Assembly (NCBI GenBank): GCA_910592205.1
Contig: CAJVPJ010000126.1
Location: forward strand, 1-42,112
DNA length: 42,112 nucleotides
Direction: 5' to 3'
Source of the DNA: Paraglomus occultum
Lineage: Eukaryota; Glomeromycota; Glomeromycetes; Paraglomerales; Paraglomeraceae
Positions within the stretch are counted from its first letter, which is position 1. Every line of letters starts with the position of its first letter. The translations under genes were made by a program, and so were the position numbers. The notes under the pieces were generated by a model that was not told where the DNA came from, did not search any database, and was given only the letters and a program-made list of their open reading frames with translations. This document shows positions 33,266-42,112 of this stretch, piece by piece.

Positions 33266-35759
33266 ATGTCAGAATCTGTCAAAGCTTCAAACTCATCTCA
33301 ACACTCATCACTAAACGAAGAGGGCTCTCTTGATAGTAAGTCTACCCCGATTCGCTCAGTAGATATCTATTACGCTCTTCCTCTATACTTACCTTGACTT
33401 CAGCTACCTCGACTTCACCGCCTTCAGCTAAACTTCAAGCGCTCGAGAAAGAACTAGAACAAGCGGCTATAGCGCGTCGTCGTGAGCGACAAAAAACCTT
33501 ACAGAAAATCGCTGAAGGTGAAGAGAAAAACGAAGAGGAGTATCAGGAATGGGTGAAGAAGATCAAAGAACTTCAAGAAGAGGGGGATAAAGAGCGGGAA
33601 AGGATTGAGAAGGAACTTATTGAGGTTCGTTCATGAGATTGAGGAATGGCGCGTAGTAGTTGAGTCTAACTGAGAAGACAAATTCTGTGATAAATTTTGT
33701 AAAATATAGAATTTCGGTTTTCGGAGAAATATACTTACTTTTTTTATTACTCTAACTAAAGGAGATTGACAAAACGCGGAAAGCACGCGAAGAGCGTCGC
33801 CGAAGCAGCTCCCTCCGTAGTGGTAAGTTTACATCCATTCTTCTTTATCTTCTTCGCGCATATTTTCTAATTGTGCAACTATGACGTTGAAGAGTCCCAT
33901 CCAATAGAGATTCAAAAACCGCGTCGAGGTTCGACAGATGTCCTTCACAAAGGTCGCGATGTTGACACTATCTTTGAAGAATTCAGAAGCCATCGTCAAC
34001 ACAAACTTAGTGTAGTAGACAAAAACAATGTGGAACTCGAGAAGAAGGTTGTGGCGGAAGGACATTTCGAAAGCGTAGGAGATTCCAAAGGCAAGGAGGA
34101 GGGGAAAGTTGAAGATTCGGTCAAAATTCTGTTACAAACTCCAATTATTGCTGAACCTCAGGAGATTAACAATGATCATGAGGATGGTAACTGCGAAAGC
34201 GCAAGCGGTTCTGACAACCAGCAACCATCATCGGATCATTTGTTTATAAGAGAAAATCGTAAAGGCACCGCAGACGCTTTTCGATCTCACGATTCAACTA
34301 CCAAAATTGTTACAGCCTCGTCTCCGTCACTTGTCTCTTCTTCTGAATCAACGCTAGTACCCCAAACTGATTCGAATGCAACTTTATCTCCCCCCCTGCC
34401 AACTCCCCTTGCAACATCTCCCTCAACGCGGCAGAGCGTAGCCGAGCTCATTCGCCAACGTGAAGCCGCCCAATTACAGGCAAACGAACCGTCCAAAACA
34501 TCCCAGCGAATTGTAATTAAACGGAAACCTGTGTTGGAAAAGTGGGGTAATGCTGAAGATAAGGATGAAAGAAAGAAAGACGATGAGAAAAAACCCACGC
34601 CAGGACGAATAAATGTTATGAACAAGGTTCCGTGGGCTGCGAAGGTTTGGATTTGCATTGAATGATATTGGGGATGGTTATATTTGGTGATAGATTGGAT
34701 GGGAAAGGGGCAAGTTTTGGTGACCGTTGTGGCTAAACAAGGACATGTAGAAAAAAAAAAGCAAGAGATGAGAAGTCATCAACAATGCTAAAGGACATCA
34801 CTATTTTAATGTAGGATAACGCGGAACAAACTGCATCGACAAATAACCCCGCGCATCCTCCACCGAAGAAAATTACCTCTGCCTTTTTATCTGCTTCGAC
34901 TGCTCCTTTAAACACCACGCCATCGTCCACCACCTCCTCAACAAATAAAGCCCCTCCACCACGTAAAATAACTTCCACATTTCTGTCCACGTCAACATCA
35001 ACGTCAACTACAGTTTCTTCCGCCACTTCCACAACACCTCTTTCCCAAACGAGCAAACCGTCGCCTAAGAAACTCGAGTCCACAATTGCATCTCGTCTTG
35101 AATCCGTCTTTGGTGCTGGTATGCCACTTCCCGGCCTTGCTCGTGGAGGAGCCCCACCTAAAGTTGGCGGGAGAAAAGTGGAAATTAGTGGTGATGATAA
35201 AGAGCAGACAAATACGAATGTTGGAAATAACGGGAAAGTGAAGGTTATGATGGGGGATGATTCTAGTGAAAAAGCAACAAAAGAAAAAAGCGGAGTCGAC
35301 GTAGTTAGTAATAGGCCCTTGACACATGTAAGCTTTAAAGATTGCCAGTGCGGATTGCTTGCTTTTCTGAGACATTGACATTCCATTTGGTCTGCTGGTA
35401 TGTTATTTCCCGAACAGATTACGAAAGATCGTCCTAGACGCCCGGGACGTTCCAAACCACGCGCGCCTGTCTCCACATCATCCTCTCTTACTGTAGAATC
35501 TTCATCTGCGTCCACTTCCGACACTTCCATTTCAAAGCAAGATGTGGTTGAAACAGTGGATACAACTAATGAGAAATCGTCTGAACATGGTAACGACGCA
35601 ATGAAGGAAGTCACATCTGAAGTATCTGTTTCCACTACCTCGTCAAGCAAATTATCAGGTGATGAGAGCGCCACTGGCAATGAAGAAACTATCGAAACTT
35701 CAACTGTAGAAACCGAGAACGATAAAGCTTCGGATGAAGTTGTGTCTGTAGACGCATGA
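33266..35759 (+). CDS. Low-complexity actin-regulator-like protein with a capping-protein-interaction motif
   Basis: Six exons: 33266-33335, 33404-33624, 33762-33822, 33893-34644, 34815-35327, 35418-35759; 652 residues. Order: Ser-rich N-terminus (MSESVKASNSSQHSS), a charged coiled coil (KLQALEKELEQAAIARRRER onwards, to about residue 120), a long acidic/Ser linker, a basic stretch (SQRIVIKRKPVLEKWGNAED), twin PPPKKITSAFLS / PPPRKITSTFLS repeats, SRLESVFGAGMPLPGLARGG, and LTHITKDRPRRPGRSKP. The last fits the CPI consensus LxHxTxxRPK(x6)P (Arg for Lys) used by CARMIL, CIN85, FAM21 and yeast Aim21 to bind actin capping protein; the motif is created across the last intron. A Ser/Thr/Glu-rich tail follows. 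An Aim21-like role at actin patches is a reasonable guess. The exon 4 donor (GTTTGG) is weak, so that boundary is less sure. Confidence 0.75.
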
Positions 35760-36196
35760 TGAAACGCCGACAAGAGCAAAGGGAGTCGACAAAGCGTAAT
35801 TTATTGTTTATAATCATTTGAAAATTTCTAAGAGACTTTGAGTAGGTAGACAAAATTCTCATTATGGCATGTAGTGAAGTATTTGTTACCTTATGAATAG
35901 TTTATTGAAACTATCGACAATATTGATGAGAGACATTTATTTATAATTTTAGTTTTTCCTCCAAAATAAGAATAATCACGTTCAGACCGGGTCGATTACA
36001 TCCAACATTAATACTTTTGATACACCACCAATCTTGTCATTTCGAAATAACACACACACATACACAACTTTGCTTATATGATTGTTTCAAATTCAGCAAA
36101 TAAATGAATGTGTATATATGACCTTGCTGCTACCACTACTATATTATTACTACTATTCGCTACTACCGCTACTATTACCCAATCAGTACAACATGT
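35760..36196. other. Convergent 3' flanks of the CPI-motif gene and PDI
   Basis: Non-coding; contains TTTATT near 35937 (a minus-strand AATAAA), AATAAA near 36101 on the + strand, and an imperfect (ACT)n run at about 36125-36180. The candidate signals lie past one another, so the two transcripts may overlap at their 3' ends. Confidence 0.4.
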
Positions 36197-38029
36197 TTAT
36201 AACTCCTCATGTGCACTCACAGTTTCAGCGGGTGGGGTCTCTTTCGGTGGCTCTTCTTCTGCTTTTGTTACAGTTACTTTGTTAACAGCATGTTGATCAA
36301 GAAATTCTATGAAACTTTCATACGATCTGTTTCCTTGGAAATCAACAATGTCTTTCTCTTCGCCGGCTTTGAATAATTTGATCGTAGGGAATCCACTGAC
36401 TTTGAAAGGAACGCGGGGAGGAAGATCGTTTTCCGTGGCATCCATCTTGGCGATAACGATCTTATCCTTGAACGGAGCATACGCTTCGCCTACTTTGTCG
36501 TAAGTTGGGGCCAGTTTCTTGCAATGGCCGCACCCTATGTACGCAGGTTAGGAATTCAAAAAGTACAAACCAAATTTTCATATGAATCAATAAGATGAGA
36601 AGCCAATACTATTTTATCACATACGATATGATATAACTTTGGTTAAACATTTGTGAATTTACTTACATGGTGCGTAGAATTCGACAAGAACGTCCTTGGC
36701 AGTGTCATAAACAGTTTGTTCAAAATTGTCAGCAACAAGAACGTACACAGGTTCGTCGTTAGTCTCGGGAATAGGTTGACTTTTAATGCTCGGCTTAATC
36801 TCTGAGTTGACAAAAGCAGAACAAAATTCTCTGATGCCATCTGTCGTTATTTCTTTACTTTGATCATAAGGATACTTGTTCCCCTGCGCCGGTTCACTGA
36901 TAGCAAACGCGGGCCATGTTTGTTTCAAGTTCAAATTATCGGCGTGCCCTCCATATGCCGTCGCATTGATAAACACAAAGTTAATCTTCCCCTTGAATTC
37001 TCCAGCTACAGGTTCGGCTTGCTCATAAAGTTGTTCTCTTTGTTCCGGATTGTCATAGAAGAAGAAAGCGATAGGTACTTTCGTATCCACGTACAAGGGA
37101 TAGTTGTCTGGAGTAATCTCATCCAATACTTTTATCGAACTCGTTCTGACAAAGCTGGCCAAGTCTTCTTCAGTGAATGGACCAGTGAACACGTTCTTGC
37201 CCTCGTCGAATTTTTTGTAGACCACGACTGCAGGAAGTGTTGTTAAACCTTCTTCCGAAGCAAGCTTAGAGTTAACGGCTGCGCCAAAGCGGAATTCGTC
37301 ACGCAATGCTTCAGCAACCTTGCTATAAACATTGAATTCGTCTTGAGTTGTGCCAGAGAAAAATCCAACGATTATCACATTTTCAGCTTCCTTGAAAGAG
37401 GTGAAGTTGCTGGGCGTTACTACGGCAACCGCGGGCAATAGTTGTCTATTTTGTGTAGAGAGTGTTAGTCGAGAATCTTAAAAGATCGGTTACATTGTCA
37501 TCTGGTGTACAAGCGTAAGATTATACATTACTTTCGCATATACGAAATGATAGCATCGGCTTTACGGGGACCGGCGTAATCAGCCGCAACTTTTCCTTCT
37601 TTAAATATTTTTATAGTTGGATATCCTCCGACATCGAACGATTGACAAAGCTTCGTTTCAGCAGTGCAGTCAACCTTGGCTAGCTTGATTTCATCTTTCT
37701 TTAGGGTTGTAGCGGCTACTTCATATTCAGGCGCTATTATTGTATAATGTCAAATAATGAATTAATTTATTCTTTCATCCAGAAGCATTGTATTCGATGT
37801 GATCTGTTTACTAACCCAACGCTTTACAATGCCCGCACCACGGAGCGAAAAACTCCACCATTATCAAGTTCTCTGGATCGACTATTGTCGAGAAGGTTTT
37901 TTCCGTCAATGAGATGACATCGGAAATTACTTCTTCTGCGGGCGGGCTTTCTTCTTCAAGCTCGTCTGCACGTACGAATAATGAAAAGACCAGGAAGGCC
38001 AAAGCAAGGATTAATATATTTCGAATCAT
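36197..38029 (-). CDS. PDI1: Protein disulfide isomerase (ER lumen)
   Basis: Forms, breaks and rearranges disulfide bonds in the ER lumen. Four exons, minus strand: 38029-37816, 37733-37532, 37445-36667, 36534-36197; 510 residues, the usual PDI length. Signal peptide 1-21 ([21 protein letters not shown]), acidic linker, thioredoxin domain a with [12 protein letters not shown] (CGHC at 65-68), b and b' domains, domain a' with [15 protein letters not shown] (CGHC at about 400-403), then an acidic tail ending in HEEL. The second active site is split by the last intron: the first base of the Trp codon lies in exon 3 and the other two in exon 4. HEEL differs from the more common HDEL/KDEL but is a known functional variant. 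Introns have GTTAGT, GTAATG and GTAAGT donors. A TATA-like box and a CCAAT box lie upstream. Confidence 0.96.
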
Positions 38030-38090
38030 ATTAAGATGCGCTTTCAGTATCCGTATGATGAGTTTTGAGGATGGATGGTATCAGCGCTAA

Positions 38091-38096
38091 TTTATA
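38091..38096 (-). promoter_or_regulatory. TATA-like box of PDI
   Basis: TATAAA on the minus strand, 62-67 bases upstream of the PDI start codon. Confidence 0.5.
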
Positions 38097-38121
38097 GTTA
38101 TGCATGTAAATGCTTGTCGAT

Positions 38122-38140
38122 GTTGGCAGTTTTCGATTGG
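38122..38140 (-). promoter_or_regulatory. CCAAT box with an ERSE-like layout upstream of PDI
   Basis: On the minus strand: CCAAT, nine bases, CCAAC. Animal ER stress response elements are CCAAT-N9-CCACG; here the second half differs at two of five bases. About 95-110 bases upstream of the start codon. Function unproven. Confidence 0.3.
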
Positions 38141-39345
38141 CTGTCTGAGAGTGGATCATCAACTGGGTATTATTATATTATGGAATCATTGATTTTTGAA
38201 TAGAGACATGTATCGTATTGTTTGAACAAGTTCGACAACGTTTGCTAGCTTTGCGGTAACCTCCTACCCTTATTTGAAACAGTGGTTTCTTCCAAACTAA
38301 TCCGGCTCATATATTGTATAATACGTGGGGTGAGGTAAAGAAGCTGTATTAATAATTGTTGTTGATGGACACAACAGATCTAATAGTAATTAATTAAACT
38401 TGAGTAACACCAACAGAAAATAAAAAATCTGGCACATTTTGATTTGATGGTTTATGAAGGTTCGAGTGGTAGGAATACAATAAAATCCTGTTTAACTTAT
38501 TTGCCTGCATGGAAAAAGCATAAATCAGCGCCGTAGACTCGAACAGGTAATTCTGAAGATACATTCAAATTGCCGTATTAGGCATACTAATACGTGTTTA
38601 GTGATAATAATTGACAGTATGGTTTTTCCGTCACCAGTAGGAACGTTTATGTTATTTTGGTTGACGTGCATCTTGCCTGTCTATTGTGTTTTATGCTCTA
38701 CAACTTGGTTTGGCTTTGTTAGTCCCACCACAGCATCGCCATCAATGATAAGCCATGCTATTTATATATGTGTATATAAAAGGAAATTTTATTCTTATAA
38801 AATGACGCCATTGTAAGAAGCAGTAAGATCAGTTGATTAGATTATGCGTAATAGAAATGTGAGTGTTCTAGCTGGTTTATAATTTAACGTCAAACAAATA
38901 AATAAACTTTACGACTTCGGAATTGACCTTTAAACGGTTTTTTTAAAGACTCAACATAATCGTGTACAATGCCCACCACAAGTTTGATGAATTCGCTTGC
39001 CAATTAAAATGAACTAGAGTGATAGTAGAAAGTAAAGCAAATAGCCGAAAGTATAAAATAATTTGGGGGGGGGGGATGGGGGTAAGCATTCCGGATAAAC
39101 AAGATATTAAGTAGTCATAAAGAGCCTTTGAAGAAATAGTGATGAATGGAATGGAGGGGAGAGAATTCAAAGATATTTAATAGTCCCGTAATTCAATCAA
39201 ACTGGTTTGGCGCAGACTGCCCGAAATATACATTGTCTTCTGTTTACGGAAAGTCTGGCAACTGATGGAGTTTACAGTGTTTGAAAGGCGTTTCGCGTAA
39301 TTAATAGTTTTAGATAAAATTTATTCTACTTTACTTAAAGAGTCA
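38141..39345. other. Intergenic, no gene seen
   Basis: No supported coding frame. A G10-AT-G5 run lies at 39065-39081. The distal PDI promoter is probably included near 38141-38300. Confidence 0.4.
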
Positions 39346-39416
39346 GCATCAGTAGTATAGCGGTAGAATACTTGCCTTCCAAGCAAGTGGCCCGGGTTCA
39401 ACTCCCGGCTGATGCA
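39346..39416 (+). tRNA. tRNA-Gly, anticodon TCC
   Basis: A 71-nt cloverleaf: acceptor GCATCAG / CTGATGC with discriminator A; D stem GTAT / ATAC; anticodon stem CTTGC / GCAAG around loop CTTCCAA (anticodon TCC, reads GGA); T arm with loop GTTCAAC between CCGGG and CCCGG. No intron. A T4 run about 15 bases downstream can end RNA polymerase III transcription. A and B box positions (TAGTATAGCGG, GGTTCAACTCC) are normal. Confidence 0.96.
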
Positions 39417-40040
39417 GTAAGGCTTACAATTTTGTTTGCAATCAGTTGAATGAGATATCGCATCACTGCAACAAACGAAGCTTGGCGAAAATATTATTAC
39501 CAAACTCTGTCATGGCAGTAAACATCTAAATATCATTCTATGCTTGTGTTTCTAAACTCTTAAAATTTTTTCTCAATAATGAAGTCACTGTCTTTTAAAT
39601 CAATAAAAAGGGTGATGATTGTCACTTTAACTTTGTTTATTTTCAGGCGAAACAATTATTTTTCAAGAAACAATTTGTGAACGTAGTGATTACAAGGGTT
39701 CTTTCGATACCACTTCATTATGTGCCCCGTGATTAATGCCTTTGTATTTAGTGAACATGCGACTTTCATACAGTGCCAATCAATGTCTAGACGAATATCC
39801 TCAGCCATGATTTTTCAGAGAATGGTAAAGGCACAACCGGTTTGAGTGTAATAATTCGTTCATACTCTAGGTAGCATTATTATTAATATACAGAATCAAA
39901 TGATAACATAGAAAACGTTCAGCTGGTGGGCAACCAAATTTGATGATGGTTTAGTTAAAAAACAAGTTTTTAAAAAAATATACTTAATCTCTCCTGCATT
40001 TTGCTATTAAATGGAAAAAATTTTGTTTGCTGACCGACGA
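39417..40040. other. Non-coding AT-rich stretch
   Basis: No open frame or RNA gene recognised between the tRNA and the transposase remnant. Confidence 0.4.
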
Positions 40041-40450
40041 AGAACCATAAGTATTGCGGTGTTCGAAATGCGCACACTTTAGCACAAGAAAGTGAGGTTC
40101 TCCTTTCTACAACATACAAATACATCGAACGACAAATGGTGAAATTAGATTTATTTTTCGTCCTGGACGTCCAAGGATTTTAACTCCTCCCAATAGACGT
40201 GTATTAGAAAGAATGATTCAAAACGATCAATACCGAGGAATTGCTCAAGTTTTAGGGTAAAAATATCAGCGCAAAACGGTAAATCGTGACTTAATAAGCT
40301 CGAATCCACCTCAAAACTATACCTTTACTTACAGAAAAACAACGTAAACATAGGCCATTGCTCATGCCAGACAAAGCTGTCGTATTTTCAGACAAAACGA
40401 CTTCTCAAAATACCGTGTCAGCATTTTACAAACTGGGAGAGAAATTCCAT
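40041..40450 (+). pseudogene. Degenerate Tc1/mariner transposase fragment
   Basis: The segment 40147-40260 encodes RPGRPRILTPPNRRVLERMI and IQNDQYRGIAQVLG before a stop. The GRPR hinge followed by L-T-x-x-x-x-R-x-L-x-R-x-I is the linker between the two helix-turn-helix motifs of Tc1-like transposases. Transposase-like words continue (YQRKTVNRDLISS; TEKQRKHRPLLMPDK-like) across further stops and shifts. No intact DDE core. Surrounding sequence has no clear terminal inverted repeats. Confidence 0.65.
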
Positions 40451-41617
40451 GAAAGGGTGTTCCAAAACATCCTGAGCATTGTTCGTTTATTCTGTCTTGA
40501 GTAATAGTAATCCTCTGCATTATTCTCAATTGCGAAATTTCAAGTTAACAATACTTTATCATGACAAGAATACTCACAAAAGTATCGTAAATGTCTCCCA
40601 GTGTAGTAATTTCCGAACAACCACAGTCACAGTTACATGCTTTAGAATGAGTGGAGATAATACTCAAGCGTATTAATTCCACTTTGACATTAAATCAGTT
40701 TTATGTCAGCACTCTCCCAGATACGTTCAGATGTCTATAGACAATGCTGAGTTGTATTCGAGTTCTACTCATGTCCTCATCACTCACTGAAACGATTCTT
40801 CAACCAATCGTTCGCCGTGAGAAATAGTAATCATTAAGGCTTTTATTTGGGTCGACAAATGAATTGTAATGTTAGTATAACATGACGTTTATAGCAATAA
40901 TAAAAGAAACCGATGTTGACATCGATAAATACGAACGTTAATTCGTTTTTTTTATCACTGAATTTTAATCATAAAATAATAACAGAGACCTTTATTTAGT
41001 ATTTCTACTTTATCTTTTCCATCTGAATTAGAGAACTTTCAAACTATTACTTAATACTTGGAAGTAAACCCAACCAGTCTTCGCATAATAAAAAAAAGAT
41101 TATCATGCAAAACGAGGATGGGTTCTACATCCTATTGTAATGACTCAACGGTTTCTCTTTGTCTGAGATGGATTGAACTACGGACAATGCTCAAAGAATA
41201 CATACTTGTGTATAATCTCCACGCAACCATGTTTCATTAAATTGTAAACCTTGCGCGGCGCTTCGGTCAAATCGTTCGTTCAGAGCGACACAATATTTAG
41301 CAAAGTTATCGTATTATTGATTAAGCTGTGTTTGGTACTACTCACTACGTCCATAACATAACATATCTCCCTACCAACTACAATTACGCGTCTCCTAATC
41401 GCAAGATGAAATGACGACGCTAGTACAGTCAACTACTGTCTATAGTCACACTTTCCCAAATCACCCATTGCCATTTTGCTTAGTCGAACATCAGGACTGT
41501 AACTAAAGTCCTATTGTGTGCACAAATGTAGAAGTTGTTGCACTGTGTCACATGGCTCATTGTTATTAACTTGATTCTCGGAGTTTATAATCCTTCATTT
41601 TCTCTTCGACAAAGAAT
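40451..41617. other. Intergenic region upstream of the Hsp70-like gene
   Basis: No supported gene. Short frames at 40479 and 41058 show no domain. The last few hundred bases should hold the promoter of the gene starting at 41618. Confidence 0.4.
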
Positions 41618-42112
41618 ATGAGCGGATTTACTCCCAACATAGCTGATAAAGATGTTAGAGTCGTTGTGGGCTTGGGTAAGCTCAGTAATCATCTGATGTG
41701 CTTTGACAATTTCCCACCAATTTTTAATTTACGCTTGTTGCCGATTTAGACTTCGGGACCACATTCTCAGGTAAAGTCATAGAATGCTATTGCTGAATAA
41801 CGGCTTGTAATTACTGATTACTTCAAAAACTGCGATTAGGTTTCGCCTATGCCCATACGACGAACCCTAATAATGTTGAAACGAATGACACATGGTGATT
41901 ATAGAGAGGAGATGCACGATGAAGATTAAAGCTAGCGACCCGCAGTAATCTATAATTGCTTTCCTTCCATAGGCACAATCGCAAAGCTTTAGTGAAGACT
42001 AACACTGCTCTCTTATATGATGAGAAATGGAATGTAACTCAATGGGGCGCCGCAGCCCTAGCATCAAAACCAAAGAGTAAAAATGGAAAAGATGCATCCA
42101 AGAACAACGGAA
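41618..42112 (+). CDS. Hsp70-like ATPase, 5' part, cut by window end
   Basis: Exons: 41618-41675, 41750-41770 (21 nt), 41840-41894, 41973 to beyond the window. The spliced start reads MSGFTPNIADKDVRVVVGLD then DFGTTFSGFAYAH, with the phosphate-1 loop DFGTT of the Hsp70/actin ATPase fold, followed by NPNNVETNDTWHNRKALVKT and LLYDEKWNVTQWGAAALA. This layout (short leader, VGLDFGTTxSGFAYxH, then a W-G-x-A-A block) is that of divergent Hsp70-like proteins (HSPA12 type) which are expanded in mycorrhizal and other early-diverging fungi. These often lack the classic substrate-binding domain; that part is outside the window. The very short exon 2 encodes most of the nucleotide-binding loop. Confidence 0.85.

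Noticed and set aside
33336-33403. Possible U12-type intron in the CPI-motif gene because of CTTACCTTGAC near its end
   Set aside because: The donor is a plain GTAAGT and the acceptor is AG, so the major spliceosome explains it.
34287-34658. 123-codon minus-strand open frame
   Set aside because: Shadow of exon 4 of the CPI-motif gene.
34733-35779. 348-codon open frame on the minus strand
   Set aside because: It lies opposite the Ser/Thr/Pro-rich exons of the CPI-motif gene; its Val/Ser/Phe-rich content is the mirror of that codon bias, and it has no domain.
36533-36667. Loss of the second PDI active site (frame reads FYAPCK then stops)
   Set aside because: The stop lies in an intron; splicing restores WCGHC.
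39065-39081. G-quadruplex candidate (G10-AT-G5)
   Set aside because: Only two G runs; four tracts would need the long run to split. Possible but unsupported.
39321-39503. 60-codon minus-strand frame across the tRNA
   Set aside because: It is the reverse complement of the tRNA-Gly gene and its flanks.
1-42112. CRISPR arrays, operons or bacterial signals
   Set aside because: No regularly spaced repeats; all firm genes are spliced eukaryotic genes.

Overview
The window is eukaryotic nuclear DNA: AT-rich, with many short GT-AG introns (mostly 65-140 nt, TAAC-type branch points). Gene content points to a fungus of an early-diverging, intron-rich lineage. A TRANK1-like helicase/TPR giant, the start of an Hsp70-like gene of the kind expanded in arbuscular mycorrhizal fungi, a minor-spliceosome intron and decayed Tc1/mariner copies all suit Glomeromycotina or a related Mucoromycota group. 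That placement is inference; no marker gene in the window fixes the species.

Layout, left to right. 1-2821: tail of a Tc1-like transposase, a decayed second transposase and non-coding DNA. 2822-5658 (+): nine-exon glycerol-3-phosphate/DHAP acyltransferase (Sct1/Gpt2 type). 6297-8603 (-): Ran1/Ksp1-type Ser/Thr kinase. 8604-15027: a gene-poor block of about 6.4 kb with polypurine tracts, a dispersed repeat interrupted by about 1.1 kb, and coiled-coil coding remnants. 15028-20792 (-): ten-exon SF1 (UvrD-like) helicase with TPR-like repeats. 20793-23661: diverged direct repeats. 23662-24780 (+): VPS55, which seems to need a one-nucleotide exon. 25139-26188 (-): ORC2, head to head with a small unknown gene (26240-26494, +). 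26568-27930: transposase remnants and a possible terminal exon. 27931-32771 (-): VPS11 in twenty exons, including an AT-AC (U12-type) intron. 33266-35759 (+): a low-complexity protein with a capping-protein-interaction (CPI) motif. 36197-38029 (-): protein disulfide isomerase with HEEL retention signal. 39346-39416: tRNA-Gly(TCC). 40040-40450: Tc1 remnant. 41618-end (+): 5' part of an Hsp70-like gene.

The genes are eukaryotic housekeeping functions with no operon logic: ER lipid synthesis and folding (acyltransferase, PDI), endosome-vacuole traffic (VPS55, VPS11), replication initiation (ORC2), signalling (kinase) and actin regulation (CPI protein). The most unusual content is in RNA processing: a single-nucleotide exon in VPS55, an AT-AC intron in VPS11, and a frame-preserving intron inside the kinase activation segment. 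All gene models were spliced by hand; phases close exactly across every exon given. Protein identities rest on recognised family motifs, not on a search.
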